Translations under genes and position numbers: made by a program
Notes under the pieces: model-generated
What the model was told of the DNA's origin: nothing
The model's database searches: none
Seen by the model: the letters and a program-made list of their open reading frames with translations, nothing else
From: Candidatus Margulisiibacteriota bacterium
GTDB taxonomy: Bacteria; Margulisbacteria; WOR-1; JAKLHX01
DNA: 8,337 nucleotides
Direction: 5' to 3'
Assembly (NCBI GenBank): GCA_022709925.1
Contig: JAKLHX010000040.1
Coordinates: forward strand, 1 to 8,337
Shown here: positions 5,953-8,337 of the stretch, in pieces
Layout: each line of letters opens with the position of its first letter
How positions within the stretch are numbered: position 1 is the first letter of the stretch

Positions 5953-6774
5953 ATGAACGAATCCATCTCTCAACAAACTAAATCTCTCCTGACCAAGCAC
6001 GGCTTCCATCTAAAAAAGTCCCTTGGACAAAACCTCTTGGTGGACCCGGCCAGCCTTAACAGGACAATAGAGGCCGCTGACATATCAAAAGAAGATACCG
6101 TGGTCGAGATAGGCACCGGCTCCGGGATCCTTACAAAAGAGATAGCAAAAAAAACAAAAAAAGTTATCTCTTTCGAGATCGACAAAAGGATATATGAGGT
6201 CGCAAAAGAATATCTGTGCGGAATGGATAATATAGATCTAAAGAATGAGGATTTTTTAAAGGCCGACCTAAATGATGTCCCAAGTGCCAAAATAGTCGCA
6301 AACGTCCCCTATTACATCACGACCCCCATAATCGAGAGGATATTTGAGAATAAAAAATTGTTCTCGACGATCGTCCTTACCGTACAGCGGGAATTCGCGG
6401 AAAGGATGGCAGCAAAGCCGGGAACAAAACAATACGGGAGCTTTACGATATTCGTCAATTATCATTCGTCGCCCAAGATCGCTTTCAATATTCCGAAATC
6501 GGCATTTCTTCCTCAGCCGGATGTTGGATCCGCGGTAATATCGCTTGATATCAGAGAAAAACCGAAAGTATCGGTAAAGGATGAAAAGATATTCTTTGAA
6601 GTAGTCAGAGCTGCTTTCGGGCAAAGAAGAAAGACTTTAAGGAATGCTCTTTTATCTAAATTCGATGCGGGCATTATCGACAACGCATTACTAAAATCCG
6701 GTATCGACGGCATAAGGCGGGGAGAAACGCTGACTATAGAAGAGTTCGCGTCTCTGGCGAACAAAGTCTCCTGA
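5953..6774 (+). CDS. rsmA: 16S rRNA (adenine1518-N6/adenine1519-N6)-dimethyltransferase
   Basis: RsmA/KsgA dimethylates two adjacent adenines in the 3' terminal helix of 16S rRNA, a late small-subunit maturation step; loss in other bacteria gives kasugamycin resistance. The 273 residues contain KKSLGQNLL near the N terminus, SAM motif I EIGTGSG (52-58), acidic motif II FEID (74-77), catalytic motif IV NVPYYITTPII (117-127), FLPQPDVGSAV (185-195) and AFGQRRKTLRNAL (221-233), all hallmarks of the family. I chose ATG 5953 because homology begins just after it. An in-frame ATG at 5923 would add ten residues encoded by the palindrome, with AAGGT too close to serve it. No Shine-Dalgarno sequence is evident at 5953. 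It lies in the lipA-alaC-pdxA direction after a 70-bp gap. Confidence 0.95.
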   Translation: MNESISQQTKSLLTKHGFHLKKSLGQNLLVDPASLNRTIEAADISKEDTVVEIGTGSGILTKEIAKKTKKVISFEIDKRIYEVAKEYLCGMDNIDLKNEDFLKADLNDVPSAKIVANVPYYITTPIIERIFENKKLFSTIVLTVQREFAERMAAKPGTKQYGSFTIFVNYHSSPKIAFNIPKSAFLPQPDVGSAVISLDIREKPKVSVKDEKIFFEVVRAAFGQRRKTLRNALLSKFDAGIIDNALLKSGIDGIRRGETLTIEEFASLANKVS

Positions 6775-6779
6775 TCTGG

Positions 6780-7859
6780 CTATATAAGCCCTTTCGTCCA
6801 TTCGCTAACTTTTTCTTCGATCTTATCCCTTACCTGCCTTGTTCTTTCGAGTATCTCTTCTCTGCTTCCTTTAAAGGACGAAGGGTCTTCGAACGACCAG
6901 TGAAGTCTTTCGTTGACTCCCGGAAATATCGGGCATTTCTCGCCGCTTGCCCCATCACAGACAGTCACCACATAATTATATTTCTTCCCGGACCTGTAAA
7001 AATCAAAAACGCTCTTGGTAATATTATTTGAAATATCTATCCCCTTTTCCTTCATGACCTCGACAACAAACGGGTTCAGCTTCCCGGGTTCAAGCCCCGC
7101 ACTTTCAGCGATTATCTCTCCCTTTCCGAACAAATTCGTAAACGCTTCCGCCATCTGGCTTCTTGCGCTGTTGTGGACGCAAACGAACAAAACCTTGATC
7201 TTTTGGTGCATATGCTTCTCTACTTTCGCATCCACCATATAAACGACATCTTCAGCAATATTCATAGCGTGATCGCAAATACGTTCAAGATGTCTGGCTA
7301 CAAGCATGAGAGGCACCGCTCTTGTTACTGCCCCCGGATCTCTTGACATAATATCCATTAGTTCATCGGTTATAAGGTCCCGCAATCTGTCGGCTTCTTT
7401 TTCAAGGTCATTTATCGTTGACAGTCCTTCCGAATCCCTTTTAATAAAAGAATCGAGGCTCATCCTTATCATCTTTTGTGCTATATCCGCCAGTTTTGGC
7501 GTATCTATCAAAGGCTTAAGCAAGGGGGAGGAAATGATCTCCAGGTTCTTTTGGGCGATATCGACAGCAAGGTCACCTATCCTTTCAAGGTCCGTTGTCA
7601 CTTTCATGGCTGTTGTTATGAACCTCAGATCATTAGCCATAGGCTGCCTTGTAGCAAGCAAAGTAATGCATTTGTCGTCTATCTCATTCTCCAAACGATC
7701 TATTTCTCTATCGTCTAAAATAACTTTCTCCGACAATACCTTGTCTTTCCCTTTAAGCGCGCCTACGCTGTCAAAGATCGCTCTTTCGGCCATATTACCC
7801 ATCTTCAAAATAAGCTCATTAAGTTCTGCGAGCTCGGTATCAAAAGTTCTTTCCATCAT
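6780..7859 (-). CDS. PhoU phosphate-signalling protein fused to ArsC-type arsenate reductase
   Basis: A 359-residue two-domain protein. Residues 1-215 are a complete PhoU: two three-helix bundles, each with the metal-binding E-x3-D motif (DLERIGD with E92/D96; HLERICD with E192/D196). PhoU negatively regulates Pst phosphate uptake and signalling. Residues about 220-355 are a low-molecular-weight-phosphatase-fold ArsC. The P-loop is CVHNSARS (C227 to R233), two further cysteines lie in VTVCDGASGEKCPIFP (C301, C309), and the loop HWSFEDPSSF carries the general-acid Asp325. The two extra cysteines match the thioredoxin-coupled relay of pI258-type ArsC, so arsenate reduction is more likely than protein phosphatase activity. 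The linker is short (AKVEKHMHQ). ATG 7859 overlaps the pstB stop (TAATG) and has a strong GGGGAGG 8 nt upstream. No frameshift is needed to read the fusion. Confidence 0.88.
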   Translation of the reverse strand: MMERTFDTELAELNELILKMGNMAERAIFDSVGALKGKDKVLSEKVILDDREIDRLENEIDDKCITLLATRQPMANDLRFITTAMKVTTDLERIGDLAVDIAQKNLEIISSPLLKPLIDTPKLADIAQKMIRMSLDSFIKRDSEGLSTINDLEKEADRLRDLITDELMDIMSRDPGAVTRAVPLMLVARHLERICDHAMNIAEDVVYMVDAKVEKHMHQKIKVLFVCVHNSARSQMAEAFTNLFGKGEIIAESAGLEPGKLNPFVVEVMKEKGIDISNNITKSVFDFYRSGKKYNYVVTVCDGASGEKCPIFPGVNERLHWSFEDPSSFKGSREEILERTRQVRDKIEEKVSEWTKGLI

Positions 7860-8337
7860 TATCCGAACCTCCCCGTAATATAATCTTCAGTCCTTTTATC
7901 AGCCGGAGCCGTGAATATTTTTTTTGTGACATCGAACTCTATCAGCTCCCCCATAAGAAAAAAACCGGTATAATCCGCCACGCGCGCGGCCTGCTGCATA
8001 TTGTGAGTAACGATCACTATGGTCAGCTTGCTCTTTAACTCTGCTATCAGTTCCTCTATTTTTGCGGTAGAGATAGGATCAAGCGCTGAACACGGTTCGT
8101 CCAATAGTATCACTTCCGGCTCGACGGCCAGGGCCCTTGCTATACAAAGCCGCTGCTGCTGGCCGCCGGACAATCCGATGCCGGGACAATAAAGAATATC
8201 CTTGACCTCCTCCCAAAGCGCCGCTTTTTTAAGGCTGTGTTCCACGGCAGCGTCAAGGGCAGAACGATTCTTAAGTCCATTGAGCCTAAGTCCGGCCGCG
8301 ACGTTGTCATATATCGACATCGTCGGGAACGGTGTCG
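7859..8337 (-). CDS. pstB: Phosphate ABC transporter ATP-binding protein, C-terminal part (cut by window edge)
   Basis: ATPase subunit of the high-affinity PstSCAB phosphate importer on the cytoplasmic side of the inner membrane. About 158 C-terminal residues are visible; the frame runs off the end of the window upstream, so the Walker A region is outside. Present are the PstB-typical Q-loop segment TPFPTMSIYDNVAAGLRL, the ABC signature LSGGQQQRLCIARAL, Walker B plus D-loop VILLDEPCSALDP, and the H-loop THNMQQAARVADYTGFF. The wording of these motifs (PFPxMSIYDNV, MQQAARVADYT) is specific to PstB among ABC ATPases. The Met at 8320 is internal, not the start. The stop overlaps the phoU-arsC start by one base, as in a pst-phoU operon. 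Confidence 0.95.
   Translation of the reverse strand, partial: TPFPTMSIYDNVAAGLRLNGLKNRSALDAAVEHSLKKAALWEEVKDILYCPGIGLSGGQQQRLCIARALAVEPEVILLDEPCSALDPISTAKIEELIAELKSKLTIVIVTHNMQQAARVADYTGFFLMGELIEFDVTKKIFTAPADKRTEDYITGRFG
7868..7874 (-). promoter_or_regulatory. Strong ribosome-binding site of phoU-arsC
   Basis: GGGGAGG on the minus strand lies inside the last codons of pstB, 8 nt before the ATG at 7859. The next in-frame ATG (7856) is 11 nt away, so the first methionine is the better start. Confidence 0.7.

Noticed and set aside
1..8337. CRISPR arrays, tRNA or rRNA genes, and defence or toxin systems
   Set aside because: No regularly spaced repeats, no cloverleaf-like segment and no matching proteins; nearly all bases are covered by housekeeping genes.

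Overview
The window is bacterial chromosomal DNA of moderate GC content, densely packed with housekeeping genes: complete or partial coding regions for eight proteins and no RNA genes. The proteins resemble those of uncultured candidate-phylum bacteria (Omnitrophota, Margulisbacteria/Saganbacteria or similar). This is an impression from protein style, ATA/ATC-rich isoleucine codons and atypical gene neighbourhoods; the sequence alone does not fix the phylum.

Layout. (1) 1-2576, minus strand: a branched-chain amino acid operon read ilvB-ilvN-ilvC, with ilvC cut by the window edge. Gaps are 5 and 20 bp, and a good promoter lies just upstream of ilvB. (2) 2577-2739: a divergent control region holding the ilv promoter, whose -10 sits inside a 6-4-6 inverted repeat, and an extended -10 box for lipA placed so that transcription should begin at or next to the lipA ATG. 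(3) 2740-6774, plus strand: lipA, an AlaC-type aminotransferase, pdxA and rsmA. The first three overlap by a few bases and so are probably translationally coupled. rsmA follows after a 70-bp gap that contains a perfect 20-bp palindrome. The pdxA-rsmA adjacency is also found in proteobacteria. (4) 6780-8337, minus strand: pstB (cut by the edge) followed with a 1-bp overlap by a gene fusing PhoU to a low-molecular-weight-phosphatase-type arsenate reductase (ArsC). This is a phosphate-uptake/arsenate-handling unit converging on rsmA with only 5 bp between stop codons.

Together the genes cover valine/isoleucine synthesis, lipoyl cofactor synthesis, pyridoxal phosphate synthesis plus a PLP-dependent transaminase, ribosome maturation, and phosphate import control coupled to arsenate detoxification.

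The most striking observation is inside lipA. A 109-bp segment bounded by perfect 16-bp terminal inverted repeats (ACCCCCACACCAACTT / AAGTTGGTGTGGGGGT) interrupts the conserved LipA core immediately before the TKSGIMVGLGE motif. It adds exactly 37 codons in frame without a stop. It looks like a small palindromic mobile element of the MITE or Rickettsia-palindromic-element kind that has become protein-coding. The PhoU-ArsC fusion and the apparently leaderless lipA transcript are the next most interesting items.
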